From assembly GCA_905250125.1 (NCBI GenBank), contig CAJNOL010000856.1, positions 1-64,000 on the forward strand: a stretch of 64,000 bases of DNA, read 5' to 3'. The position numbers and the translations under genes were made by a program. This stretch comes from Rotaria sordida (Eukaryota > Rotifera > Eurotatoria > Philodinida > Philodinidae). Position 1 is the stretch's first letter. Each line of letters starts with the position of its first letter. The notes beneath the pieces are model-generated. The model did not search any database, was not told the DNA's origin, and saw nothing but the letters and a program-made list of their open reading frames with translations. Positions 12,822 through 24,464 of this stretch are shown here, one piece after another.

Positions 12822-13913
12822 TTAATCGCTTTCATTATAATAACCATCATCATCATCTGCAGCCATATCAGCCATTTGATCATCATCATCCTTTAGAAAA
12901 AAAAAATAGATTAAATTTTATTATTATTATTTAGTTTTTGAAAACATACATCAATTCCTAAATCGTCATCATTTTCATGTGATAAAGAACTAAAAATTGA
13001 TTTTTTGTTATTTTTATTTCCTGTTGCACCAATACGTGATGGTGCAACATAATCATCAAGTGTTTTAGGTATCGATACACCTTCTTGTTCAGCTACTAAT
13101 TTAGATTCATTAACTTGTCGACGTATTATTGTTTCATATTCATTATCTTTATGTTCTTTATATTTTCGATACATTACACTTAGAAGAAAAAAAAAAAGAT
13201 AAAGATAAAGATAAATAATTTGTTCTGAAATATTTACATACCTGGCATCAACATTAGCAGGTGATGAACAATTTGGTTCATTTAATAAACTTATTATTGA
13301 CATTAAAATTGTTCGTACATTTTGTGTTGGATTCCATCGTTCACTTGGATGTTCACCTGATTGAGGATCTTCAGTTGGAGGATGTAGAATTGATATACAT
13401 ACTTCACCATTTCTAAAAACAAAAAAAAGCAAATTAAAAAATATGATTTTTTTTTTCTTTCAGTAAATCTACTCATAAATATTTGGATGCCACATTTTCG
13501 TTAGGAAACGGACCTAAATGAAACAAGTTCAAAAACAAAACTTCAAGTATTTTTTTTGTTGTCTTACTTTTGGGGGAGCAAAGGGATATGTTGGCGGAAA
13601 TTCCATATCAGCTTTAAAATAACCACCTTCATATAAAGTATCCGGTGGTCCGAAAATTCCAACTAAGAAAAGAAAATTTATTGTAAAACATATTTTTGAT
13701 AGAAACAAAAAAACAAAAACAAAAGATCTTACCATGCCATTTATATAAATTTGAATCATCATCTAATTTGACAGTAAAACCTTCGACAGGTTCTTTTTGC
13801 AATTTTGAATATTCAAGTTGAAGAGCTTTTATTGATGCAGAATTTGTTGTTCTTGATGATGTATAATGAGATGTTGATGTAGTTAAACCAGATGTTTGTC
13901 TCATTTGACTCAT
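12822..13913 (-). CDS. CDC34: ubiquitin-conjugating enzyme E2 R (CDC34/UBE2R)
   Basis: E2 enzyme that builds Lys48-linked ubiquitin chains together with SCF ligases. Six exons: 13913–13733, 13662–13568, 13513–13473, 13412–13242, 13178–12950 and 12890–12822. Phases agree and give 261 residues. The UBC fold is complete: [19 protein letters not shown], the HPN motif (101–103) and the catalytic cysteine in NGEVCISI (Cys111). The acidic insertion after the active site that defines the CDC34/UBE2R class is present ([17 protein letters not shown]), followed by the family hallmark NVDASVMYRKY. The C-terminal extension ends in an Asp-rich tail, as in CDC34, where it contacts the cullin basic canyon. 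The stop codon is 236 bases upstream of the FBXW7 start codon, same strand. The 41-nt third exon is unusually small. UBE2R1 versus UBE2R2 cannot be told apart here. Confidence 0.96.
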
Positions 13914-15365
13914 TTTAGTTTTTAGAAATTAAAAATCATGACAATTTTACAAATAAATATTTTACTTAAAGGAAATTAATAATCGACAAGGCGTACGCAC
14001 TTCACGAGATGCACATACACAGACACAAGACTCGAGCAAAAACGACAGAAGAAATAAACACAAATCGGACGAGATGATTAGAATAGAGCAACGAGAAAGT
14101 TGTTCGATGGAGGACTATTAACCAATCATTGAGAAGTTTTCTATAGATGGCATTATTTCAACAAGCTGACGTGTAAAATAAGTTATTGAGAAAGTAAAAG
14201 ATTTCAGTTTGCAATGAAATAACTGGTTTTTTCTTTAAGAAAAATTCTTTTGTAATTTAGTTCGAATAATTTATTATGAATAGAAACGCCGTAAAATTCC
14301 TCAAGTGTTTTACTAATGCTGAGACGAGTAAAATATTTTAGATTTTATGAAGAAAAAAAATGTCATAAGTACAAATCTGAGAAATGACCTCAATCCTATA
14401 GGACTAAAACTCATATCGTTTGAATGATGATCTCCGAAGAGAGTTTTTGATAAGATTTATTTTTCTATGCTAATCAATATAAATAAAAAAACGCCGGTTT
14501 GTATCACTATTGATTCGTATCCATTGTATATATATATATATATTGGCAGGTCTACATTAACTTTAACGAAATCATCTCAGTCTAAGTGATGAAATTGAGA
14601 GCGCGAGAGAGAAAAACTTATTTTACTAATTCTTGATCATAACCTCAATACATTCTCGGAGAGGCATATCCTGAAAGAAAGAATGACTAATTCAAGTGAG
14701 CATAATATACATTCTATAAAAGTCATGCCGTAGTGTAGTTCAAAAAATGAATTCTTCACCCTATTTAATGTTGAGAGAAATGTTGTGATCTATTGTAAAG
14801 TCAAGAAGCTGTTGCATTACAGGTAAATGTCTTGGAAAGATATTCAATAAACTAGAATCCTGTAACCGAGTCGAATACCTTGCGCCTAAATCCTCATGCA
14901 AACTATTAGATTTAGTCTGGTTATAATCATCTACTTAGTGATACTCAGCAGCAATATACTTCTCAGTAATCAATGATAGTCAAGTGGGTGGCAAAAATTT
15001 AAGACACTTTTTACTTCGATGTTTTCTATAAAAAGAAAGAAGACAAATGTAATATTCTGAGTGCCATATAAAGTTTGATCGATCGTCTACATAAATGATC
15101 TATTGTAGATCTTATTCATTGTAGCGTGAAGAAAAAAGAAGGAACTTCATTTTTTTTCTAGCTGGTAAAAGTTTAAGACGCCTTTAGTATTTTGTTGATT
15201 ATATCGTTACTGAAAATCAGAGACAACGTTCAAAAATATATTATTAGATACAGAATTGAATGGGTTACATTTTAGTATAGATAAATTTTGATGCTCAAGG
15301 ATTTTGTTAGAAAGAGCTTTGAAAACTGAATAATGCTGTGTATTTTTCTCTTACAATAATGCTTC

Positions 15366-15813
15366 ATAACAGGATGTCTTTAAACACTAATTAAAATTTA
15401 ATTAATACTCTATTAATAATTAATAAAAATTTCGCCCTAAGCATAAAATTCAGAACTTAAAAAAATAGTTCATTTTATAGAGCAGACATCTTTTTTTTAT
15501 CAGATGAAATCTTACACACTTCTGTGCAATATGTTCCTCATCAAATATAGCATTCTGAAAATATTAAGGTATGAGGCAAGCGAAAAATAGGTGAAAACGA
15601 TCCTTGAAATTTATGATTAAATATAAAAGGGTTATATCTGACTAGGAACACATTGCACAAAAGTGTGTAAGACATTGTTGAATAAAACATAGTCTGGTGT
15701 AGAAAATTCACTTTTTTTAAAAGTTCTGAGGTTTATGTTTATAATACACTTTTCTTAATTATTAATAGAGTATTAATTAAATCTTAATTAATGTTTAAAA
15801 AAGATCCTGTTAT
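15366..15813. mobile_element. 448-bp foldback nested in the left arm of the larger one
   Basis: The ends are ATAACAGG and CCTGTTAT. Arms of about 185 bases (15366–15552 and 15629–15813) pair along their length, for example TTAATACTCTATTAATAATT against AATTATTAATAGAGTATTAA, and CTTACACACTTCTGTGCAAT against ATTGCACAAAAGTGTGTAAG. A 76-base loop lies between. The larger element's other arm lacks this sequence, so this is a later insertion. It has no coding capacity. Confidence 0.65.
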
Positions 15814-16199
15814 AAAGAGTCTCACGAGGAAAGTATCCGAAGTGATTAACCGCTTTTGAGTCCGTACTTTGAGCACATAGAGGAGACCTCTAGACTATAA
15901 TAGCTCTAAAAGGATTTAGACCCATGGTCCTTATGAGCTGAGATATTGGATTTTCAAGTTCCAGTAGACAGGAAGGATTTTGATCTTTCATTGAGATTAT
16001 CTTGAAAACAAAAATGTGCTGTTAACTAGAAATTCCATGATAAACTGATTGCATCATCAGCAAATGACTATGAAAATTTTCAGATTTTATCTTATTTCTA
16101 TAAACCACTTTCTTGGAAATCCTAGACCGAACAAAATAAAGTTTTATAGATATCATTTTTTAAAAAACCTATAGCGTCACATTGAAAAACAGCAGACAT

Positions 16200-16418
16200 C
16201 TAATTATGATAGTGATAAGCTTCAAAGAACTGTTCAAAGTAGAGCAGCTTACGGCAATGAATAAAGCATAATAAGCGACAGTTCAACTGTTGGGAAACAT
16301 CAGCATCAACATTGAAGCAAATTTCGTGGACAAACTCAAAATCTTCTGGATGCTGATAAATGCATCCTGATAAGAACCCTACATACTTGATCATAGGTAT
16401 GAATTGAGACGAGGACAA
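16200..16418 (-). other. protein-like fragment in foldback loop
   Basis: A 72-codon open frame inside the loop of the foldback. It is not low-complexity and contains six cysteines, and pieces such as PEDFEFVHEICFNVDADV look like real protein. Flanking loop sequence is also relatively G+C-rich, but broken by stops in the same direction. It may be a captured host fragment or the remains of a transposon protein. I do not recognise it and have no evidence that it is expressed. Confidence 0.25.
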
Positions 16419-18495
16419 CCGGTAATGAATAAGAGAATTCTACTGTATTATATTGTTTCGTTTAGATAAGTTAATGGCGATATCGTCAAGTTGAATGTGA
16501 TCGAATATACGCCGAGCGAACAACTTCCATAGTTTGTTGAGTTAGACGTCAAGTGGTTACACACGTGACATAGTGTGAGCTGGTATTTCTAGTCTCTTAC
16601 ATCCTTGGACAGTGGAGTATATCTTTGAATCTCGTTGATCAGATCAATAGTCCGAGATCAGAAGAGATTTCCAGGGAGAAAATGGATGGAAAATGTGGTC
16701 TCGCCTCATTCGGATACCACTACTTATGTAATGATGGTTGATATAATAGAAAAAAAAACACTATGGATTATAGAAATGAGATAAAATCTAGAAATTTCAC
16801 AGTCATTTACTGATGATGCAACCAGTTTGTCATGGAATTTCTAGTTAACAGCACATTCTTATTTTCAAGATAATCTCAATAGAAGATCAAAATCCTTCTT
16901 ATCTACTGGAACTTGAAAATTCAATATCTCAGCTCATAAGGACCATGAACTCAAATCAATTTAGGGTTATTCTAGTCTAAAGGTTTCTTCTGTGTGCTCA
17001 AAGTATGGGCTCAAAAGTGGTTAATCACTTCGGATACTTCCCTCGTCAATATTATTCAGTTTTTAATGCTCTTTCGAACGAAATAGTTGAACATCAAAAA
17101 TTTATAACAACAATTATCTCTAGTTATTTATTTAATGATATTAAATTATTAGAAATAATAATTTTTGAAAATTGTCTCTAATTTTCGGTAACGACATAAT
17201 CAACAAAATACTAGAAATATCTTAACCTTTTTCAGTCCGCTTTACTATTTATTCCAAGCCGTTATTTATTTAGAGATATATGAGTAAAGAAATAATTCAA
17301 TTATATCTAAATCGATTGATATACTTGAAAATAACTAACATAATTTAAAGGAGATCACCTAATACATAAAACATAAAAGTAGTTATTTGAAGGATAAAAA
17401 TTTTTTGTCATGATGACATATAGAAGGTAATACATATATATCCACATTTATCATATCTAACTTCGATATTACTTTTAATTTGAATGTCATCATCAACAAT
17501 TAGCAGTATATTTTGTAATACTGACAGAATTTTAGAATCAAACAGATAGCAACGATATAATAAATCTTCTGATTCATTTGACGCTGTGTATAATGACAGA
17601 TAATTTCTTCTTTTTTTGTTGTTATTTATGTATGAAACTTAATTGAATATTTTTGAATAAGACATCAAAATTAGGAAATTTCTTATGACTAACAAAATTT
17701 CATTGATATTGACTACAAGGAACCGAATCGAGTCTGGGCGAGAGAATTTGTATCCGTGCAGAACACTAAAATAAACCTATCGAACGATTTGTTTTTTTTT
17801 TATAAGTTTAAGGTTTAAACGTTTATTGTATCAGACCAATGTTGCTTTGTGCTCTTCATACTTTCATGATCATTTTACTTGAATTAAGATAAAAATCGAA
17901 TAAATATAAGATTTGCTTATCTTTTTTTTACTATTTTATGGTTTGTCAATCTACTCGTAATGCATGATCAATAGAGTGAGTAAAATGACACTTTCATCGT
18001 TCGTGATAACTATCAAATAAATTGCTATTATTTCATTACAAAGATCTTTCATGTACCCTTTATGTATTCTATGCATGTTTATTATTAATAACATTTACCT
18101 TGAACGATTATCAGTAAAAGATACTCTATCTTTTAATAATCAAATCTATGCCTGCTAGAAAAAGTTATGTATATAATTTTTTCACAATCTTTATTAATAT
18201 ATATATATATTTCTTAATCAAAAAAAAGCACAAATAAATTAATCGTTCTACATAAATTATTGACATTTATTTTGTTTTATATACATATAGCAAAGCAGCA
18301 ATATACGAAAAAAAAAAAAAAAAGAAATCAAAGATATACAGAAAAAGAATATGACTAGTAGCAAAGTATATGTATGAACACAAACAAAAAAATGAAAAAA
18401 AAGACATTTAGATAAGAGATCTAATTACAAATTTTATTTTAGATCATGCAGATCTAGATACGAGAAACTACTTAACTAACTAAGAAAAAAAAAAC

Positions 18496-19393
18496 TTATT
18501 CATTTAACCAAGGAAATGATTCAACAATATCTTTACGACGTTCGCCATAATCATAAAATAGTTCTTCGTCGATTTCAATGTCACGTAATGCAACTAAAAT
18601 AAGACGTGGTTGATCTCGTACAACAAATACTTTTGGTTGACAATTGCTATTTTTTCGACTGTGATTTATTAAACGACCTAAACAAATAAAATAAATTTAT
18701 TTAAATAATATTTATAATGACATTTTATTGATGATATTCTAATCAAAAATATACTAACCCAATCGATTTGTTTCTTCAGTAGCATCAACACAAAAAACTT
18801 TTTCTCCCCATTTAAAATAATACATATAACAACCAATATCATGGTTGCGTCCATATAAAATTTCTCGTTGTTTAGCTTCACTTTGTATTAATAATTCTCC
18901 AGCATATTCAACAATATAATCATTACGAAAGAATTTTTTTGTTGTATATACACCACGTCCTTTAATAGTTCCTGTATGACGTGCTTCTAAACCATCTTCA
19001 CATTGTCTTTCAATAAATGAATCAAATGATGTTGCTGATTTATATTTTGTTATACCTAATTGTTTACTTGTTTGACGTTTACTTCGACGTAATGTTGATA
19101 TTGATTCATTATAATCATCATGTAAAATTCTTTTTGTTAATGCTATTGAATTATTTGTACTAATTACAAGAAAAAAAAAATAAAACGAAACGAAAGATTT
19201 TCAAAAAAAAAACAAAAAATTTCTATTACGTATCATTTGTAGATTGTGAACTTGATGGTACAATTTCATTTTCTGGTATACATATATCAGGTGCAAATAA
19301 AAATTGATCTTTTAATAGACCTCCTTTTCTCAATCGATCAGATTTGACATCGATCGATGACTGAAAACGTTTTGGTGGACGAATGGGAATCAT
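18496..19393 (-). CDS. KMT5A: histone H4-Lys20 monomethyltransferase KMT5A (SET8/PR-Set7)
   Basis: SET-domain enzyme that places a single methyl group on lysine 20 of histone H4, acting in mitotic chromatin and genome stability. Three exons: 19393–19230, 19159–18759 and 18677–18496. Phases agree, giving 248 residues. A short basic N-terminus (MIPIRPPKRFQSS) precedes a SET domain of about 130 residues at the C-terminus. Family landmarks are GTIKGRGVYTTKKF, NDYIVEYAGELL, GCYMYYFKWGEKVFCVDATE, the SAM-binding and knot motif RLINHS, and the catalytic ELFYDYG. The ending (FPWLN) matches the HPWL ending of animal SET8. The N-terminus is much shorter than in vertebrate KMT5A. I see no PIP-box/CRL4-Cdt2 degron of the vertebrate kind, though I cannot exclude a diverged one. 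Confidence 0.95.
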
Positions 19394-20344
19394 CTATGAT
19401 ATTTATTCAAAGTATTTCTTTTTTCATCATTAGTTATTTACGTTAAAAATATCCTTGTACGCCATTCGAGGATCATGGCAGAAAAAGGAATTTTTTGAGA
19501 TACAAAAGTATCAACAATAAATAAATAAAATACTTTTTTTTTCTTAATAATTGGTTCGTTTTGGACCATTGTTAAAGTATTTATTAGAGGTCGCTTAGTA
19601 ACTGTTATCGGATAGAGTTATGTGAATATTTGTTCGAATTAGATATTGATTGATTAAATTCATATATTTTTTTATTTAAATTTCGAAAAGATTATTGATC
19701 AGAAAAACATAATCACAAAATAATTTCAATTTTGCCGAAATTAATTGAAATAAGATAAAATTGTTCAATTTTGGTTTTGTTTTATTGAGACATTTCTATA
19801 TATATGAGTATATTTTGTTTACAATATATAAAGAACATTCAGAATTCGTTTTTTTTAAAGACTATGTAATATAATTGATGATAAAACCAAAATAAATACT
19901 CGAAAAGATAAATTTCAGAAGAAGTTACAATATTTAGTCAATTAATCTATATTGTACATTATTTGAGATTCTTTTTACAAGATATTTCGATGATAAGCTA
20001 GAGATTTGAGTGGCTATTTATTAAAAATAGAGACGAATCTTTATTTTAACATTTATTCTGAATTAATAACATTAGAATTGGTTGATAATTCAAAAGAAAA
20101 AAGTACAATATAACAAAAATTGTTTTTCAAATTTGAATTAAGAATAGAACTTCACAGAACAAACGAGTAAAGAAACTAAGGAAAAGAACTTTTAGAAGGT
20201 CAAAAAACCTCAAGAAGATGAGTTATTTTAACAAGAATGAAAAAACTGATTTTCAATGATCATTTGAATTTTCGATTTTTCATAAATTCGATAAGATTAT
20301 GTTTTCATTTTGTAAAAATTGAATAAACTTCCAATGTGTAGTCG

Positions 20345-20668
20345 GTAGAGTGTTACATCAGGTCCAAAAACTTTCTTTGAACTTAACCAAAGAATTATGA
20401 GCCATTCCATCATATCTACTACTGATACATTATTCGACTGTGTGTGTTATAAAGAAATATTTGCTCTTTCAATTTTGTATGCTCACAAATAGATAATACT
20501 CTTTCTTGGCTAAATTATTGAGCTAAGTAAAATCGAGTGAAAGAGCAAATATTTATCTACAAAATATATGTTCGAATAACGAGTCAATATTCGAGATTAT
20601 GTTATGATTCATAGTTCTTTGATTGAGTTCAGAAAATCTTTCTGAATCTGATGCAGCCATCAAATCGC
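20345..20668. mobile_element. foldback inverted repeat, about 320 bp
   Basis: The left arm (20345–20476) and right arm (about 20530–20668) are inverted copies: AAATATTTGCTCTTTCAATT against AGTGAAAGAGCAAATATTT, and AACTTAACCAAAGAATTATG against CATAGTTCTTTGATTGAGTT. The reading frame of the right arm on the minus strand (SERFSELNQRTMNHN) is roughly conserved in the left arm, which suggests the repeated unit once encoded protein. Confidence 0.55.
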
Positions 20669-23600
20669 CAGGATCATCGGAAACATTAAAAATAAGATAG
20701 AATATAGATATGACAAAAATAATCTGAAATGTTTTTTCTCCAGAATTTATTCTTTCTGAATTTTGTAGATGATTTTTCGTATAGTTAAACCCTTTTTTTG
20801 CTTTTAATATTATTTCAAAATTCATAGAACAGCTTGTCTGCGTGTAAATATCCGTAATAGATAAACATATGGAAGAAAAAAGAAATTTCAATGACAATAA
20901 ATTTTTAAACATTAGTATTTGAATATTAATTATCTAATATAAACGCATGATTATTTCATTTGTTACCATTTTCACCCTTTTTTTTCCCTACTACTATACT
21001 TCGATTAAAAAGACTGGTTTTTTTCATCTGATAAAATGTCATCGAAAAACTATTCGAAAATGATTTCATAGATTTAAAAAACTATAAAACTCAAAGAATA
21101 TATATGGAAGAAAAATTAATGACAAGAAATTTTTATTAAATAATGAAATCAAATTTTCATTTCTAACTGTAATAAAACAGTTACTTATTTTGAACAAAAA
21201 GTTTCTCTCGTAACTAGACATGAAATTATCATCATTGCTATAATATGCCTTATAATTTATATTTATGTATATTCGAAATTGATGTTTCTGTTTGATTATC
21301 AACATTATTTTTCTGTAGTTCTTATTGAAATTTAATTTTCCCCATTGATATATATTATATACACTTTGAGCAACCATGCTTATAATTGTTAATATAAATA
21401 CTTGTGCTTTTAGTTCTTCTTTTCCTCTTAAGTACTTTCTATGGTAAAACATTCAATATAAATATGTACTAAAAAGATCAATAGATTATATATTTGATTA
21501 TCGGATTTTAAATGTACAAATTTTCTATCTATTTTTAGTTAAATAAAATTTCCATTAAATAAATTATATATCTCAAAATAAATATAAAAATATTTCTTAT
21601 CATTAGTAATGGATAATCATTTCGTGTTTATTATTCTTTCATATAGTGATTTATTTGTTTTTTAACTATTTTGATATATCATCACTATATTCTAAATAGA
21701 ATACTATATATTTCGATGACATCTTCATTTATATATATAATCAATCATTAGTTCAGCTATACTTACTTACCTGATTGCTTGTTTAAAGCTCCACCTTTCT
21801 CTCATATATATACATCTAATTTTCAATAAAAAAAACAACGCACAGCATGTTATTAATAGGATATTTCTTGATTATCATTGTTTTTTCGATGCATCTATAA
21901 TCGAAATATACTTATGAGTAGATTGTTTTCGATACCATACGGTTCCTTCTCATACATAGAAGTATATAATAATTATTATGGGAGATAGACAATGACGAAC
22001 TTCTTTTTTTCTAAGCTCTCCACCCCTCACATCAACATTTGATTTTCACACATTTCACTAATAAGTTTGAAGCATGCAAGTAACTTATGCATGTATGTGC
22101 ACGCCTATACCGGAAATTCTTTAAAAAAAACAAACTTTTTTTTTTCAAAAATCATGGATAGATTTTAATCACCATGTCATTGAGAATTAATTACTTTTTT
22201 CATATGTCCTCATCTTTCAACATTCAAATGTACGATATAATGACAAGTCTATTTGGATAAAGTAAATGTATATCTCATCTATATATATATATATAGTATA
22301 GAGATTGATGTTTGAAAAAACATACGATGAGTAAGTTAGCAGCAATTATCATCCATTAGAGAGTCGAGAGATTTCGATCGGACAGTAAAAGAAAAAAAGT
22401 GAGTTAACAACCATTTTACCGCCATCATATTGTTACTGTGATTGAAAGTATGCCTTACGGCAAATGAACGAATGGACAAGTACGAGTAAAGACAAAAAAA
22501 AAAGAGAGAAGTGACTTGTCACTTGATCACTAGAGAGAAAATGGACAGTGGCATTCTGTCCGCCCATATTGTCATTGCTTTTCTACCTGCATATCGTCTA
22601 AGTTAATTTTTTGTTCGTGACTTGTGTCTATTGATGATAGATTAAAAACCAAACTAAATTTAACATTCTTTTTTCCTCTTGAATACATATTATCATTAGC
22701 ACGTTTTATGTTTGTCAATGTCACAATGAGTATTCATAGTTGATCATGTTGAAATATGATCTCTGTTCAATGTTATTTATTAGTTGAAATGCGTACATAT
22801 CGTTCGATCTACATGAGTCCATTAAAAACAGTAGGATTCATTTTGTTCTCAGTGAGGAAAGTAATTGAGACATTATCTCAATCTTTTCTTTGATGAACGC
22901 ATTGAGATACATATACTATCAATAATATGATTTAATTGAGTGTTATCTTGTTTTTTTAATCGATGAGAATCAAAATCATCATTGTCGCTTATATCAAAAA
23001 CAACAACAAGAAAAAAAGAACGATCTAGGGGTTAAAGTAATGATGTCATCCAATATCTTAACATCTTCTGATTGATTAAATCAATCTTTAGCAGTTGTAT
23101 ATATTTATATATACGTATGTGATGCTTCGTCTTTTCTTTACACATATAAGGAGTGAAAGAGAAACGTTCGCTCATACAATAGAACGTGTTAATGGAGTTT
23201 GATGACGATGATGATCGGAGTACCCTGAAGCTTTTCTTGCTTCAAAACTATTACTACTACTTCTTGAATGTACGCTGAATTCAATGTTATACGCCGTTTA
23301 CCCTCAAGGCAATGAGATGAAAGCTCCCCTTTTTTTTGTTGCTCTATCGTTTCAGCCAGATGTAAAGGCGGAGCCGCCTCTAAAATATCATGCTCATTTT
23401 ACAGACTACATTTATATATATATATATATACTCAAAACTAAGTAAATCAAAAAAATAAACAATGACATAGTTGTTTAACGCATGGATATTTTTCGAAAAG
23501 TCTCATCATATATATATAAAATGCTGTTAATAAATTATTTACTTTTTTCATCATCAACAGCAATGTGTTGTTGTTATTATCGAAAGAAGAATGTTCAACA

Positions 23601-23766
23601 TTCTTCATTTTTTTTTTTTGTCTTTAAAATGAATCATTTATATATACAGTCTGTCTGTTACTGTTTTTTCACGCAAGTGTATATATACAGGAGAAAAGGT
23701 GCAAAACTAACATTGACCATATGTCATGCTATCAACAACACTATATCTGAATATAGAAAAAAAAGT

Positions 23767-23768
<2 letters not shown>

Positions 23769-23801
<33 letters not shown>
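23769..23801. repeat. (GA)n microsatellite
   Basis: About sixteen GA dinucleotides in an intergenic region. Confidence 0.9.
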
Positions 23802-23803
<2 letters not shown>

Positions 23804-24464
23804 GACTATGTTTTGTTTATATGTACTCTTGTCTAAATGAAATAATTGCTTTTCGATCTGTATTCAAAAGAAAATAACTTAGCATCTCTCAATATTAGTA
23901 ATCGTATATTCAAACCCATTTGAAGGATAAACATAATTGTTGTTATTGCTGTTGTTGTTAGTGTTGTCTTTCTTTATTCTTTTTAACTTATCACAATGAC
24001 CTCCATCATCTTCTTCCGGATTGAGTTTGGTTCTAAATGTGTGGTGATAAGAAAGAAAAATCTTCGTTCTCATTCATGTTCATCGTTTGCTTAGCCAAAA
24101 AAAAAGAAAGAAAAGAGACAGGAAGAAAAAAAAGAGATTGTTTGTCTGTATGCTCTTTCAAGCGATCGACCAATGAGAAAATGTTCCGCTCAACCAACAG
24201 GAAACGGGAAGAGAATAATAATCATAATAATAATAATAACCACTCTCCTCCCCTTTAGAATTGTCTGAAAGTAGCAGAAGAAAAATCTCTTCTTTTTTAT
24301 TCTTCGTTCTTATTTTTTTCTACTAAACAAAGAGACAGAAAGAAAGATTGACATTTACTAATACAGAATTTTTCTTCGTATTTTTTTTTCTCGTGTGATT
24401 CATTTTGATGAAATAGAAGAAAATAATTTTCATACTATATACTTTTCTACAGATAATCGACATA

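Larger units (their letters stand above)
15161..17235. mobile_element. 2.1-kb foldback (large inverted repeat) element
   Basis: Two diverged arms run in inverted orientation. The right arm is continuous (about 16759–17235). The left arm is split: 15161–15346 and 15820–16108, interrupted by a second foldback. Landmarks: TATTTTGTTGATTATATCGT (left) against ACGACATAATCAACAAAATA (right), and GAGATTATCTTGAAAACAAA (left) against TATTTTCAAGATAATCTC (right). The loop (16109–16758) is richer in G+C and holds a 72-codon minus-strand open frame (16418–16200) that looks protein-like but that I do not recognise. Outer ends carry GGTAAAAGTTTAAG and CTTAACCTTTTTC. It is likely a decayed non-autonomous transposon. 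Confidence 0.65.
13914..18495. other. 4.6-kb spacer upstream of CDC34
   Basis: The first 200 bases should hold the CDC34 promoter; I see no convincing core element. The rest is AT-rich and contains the large foldback element at 15161–17235. A motif near 14986 (GTGGCAAAAATTTAAGACAC) resembles the outer end of that foldback and may be a solitary terminal repeat. No other gene is supported. Confidence 0.55.
19394..24464. other. 5.1-kb spacer between KMT5A and Islet
   Basis: AT-rich, with TA microsatellites, a (GA)n run at 23769–23801 and the foldback at about 20345–20668. The open frame at 23482–23877 owes its length to that GA repeat (Arg-Glu run), and I do not accept it. Untranslated exons and enhancers of the Islet gene could lie in the last kilobases, but none can be shown from sequence alone. 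Confidence 0.5.

Noticed and set aside
20553-20912. 119-codon minus-strand open frame
   Set aside because: Half of it lies in a foldback arm and the rest is low-complexity; at most a relic.
23482-23877. 131-codon plus-strand open frame
   Set aside because: Its length comes from a GA microsatellite and AT-rich runs; no domain or consistent codon use.
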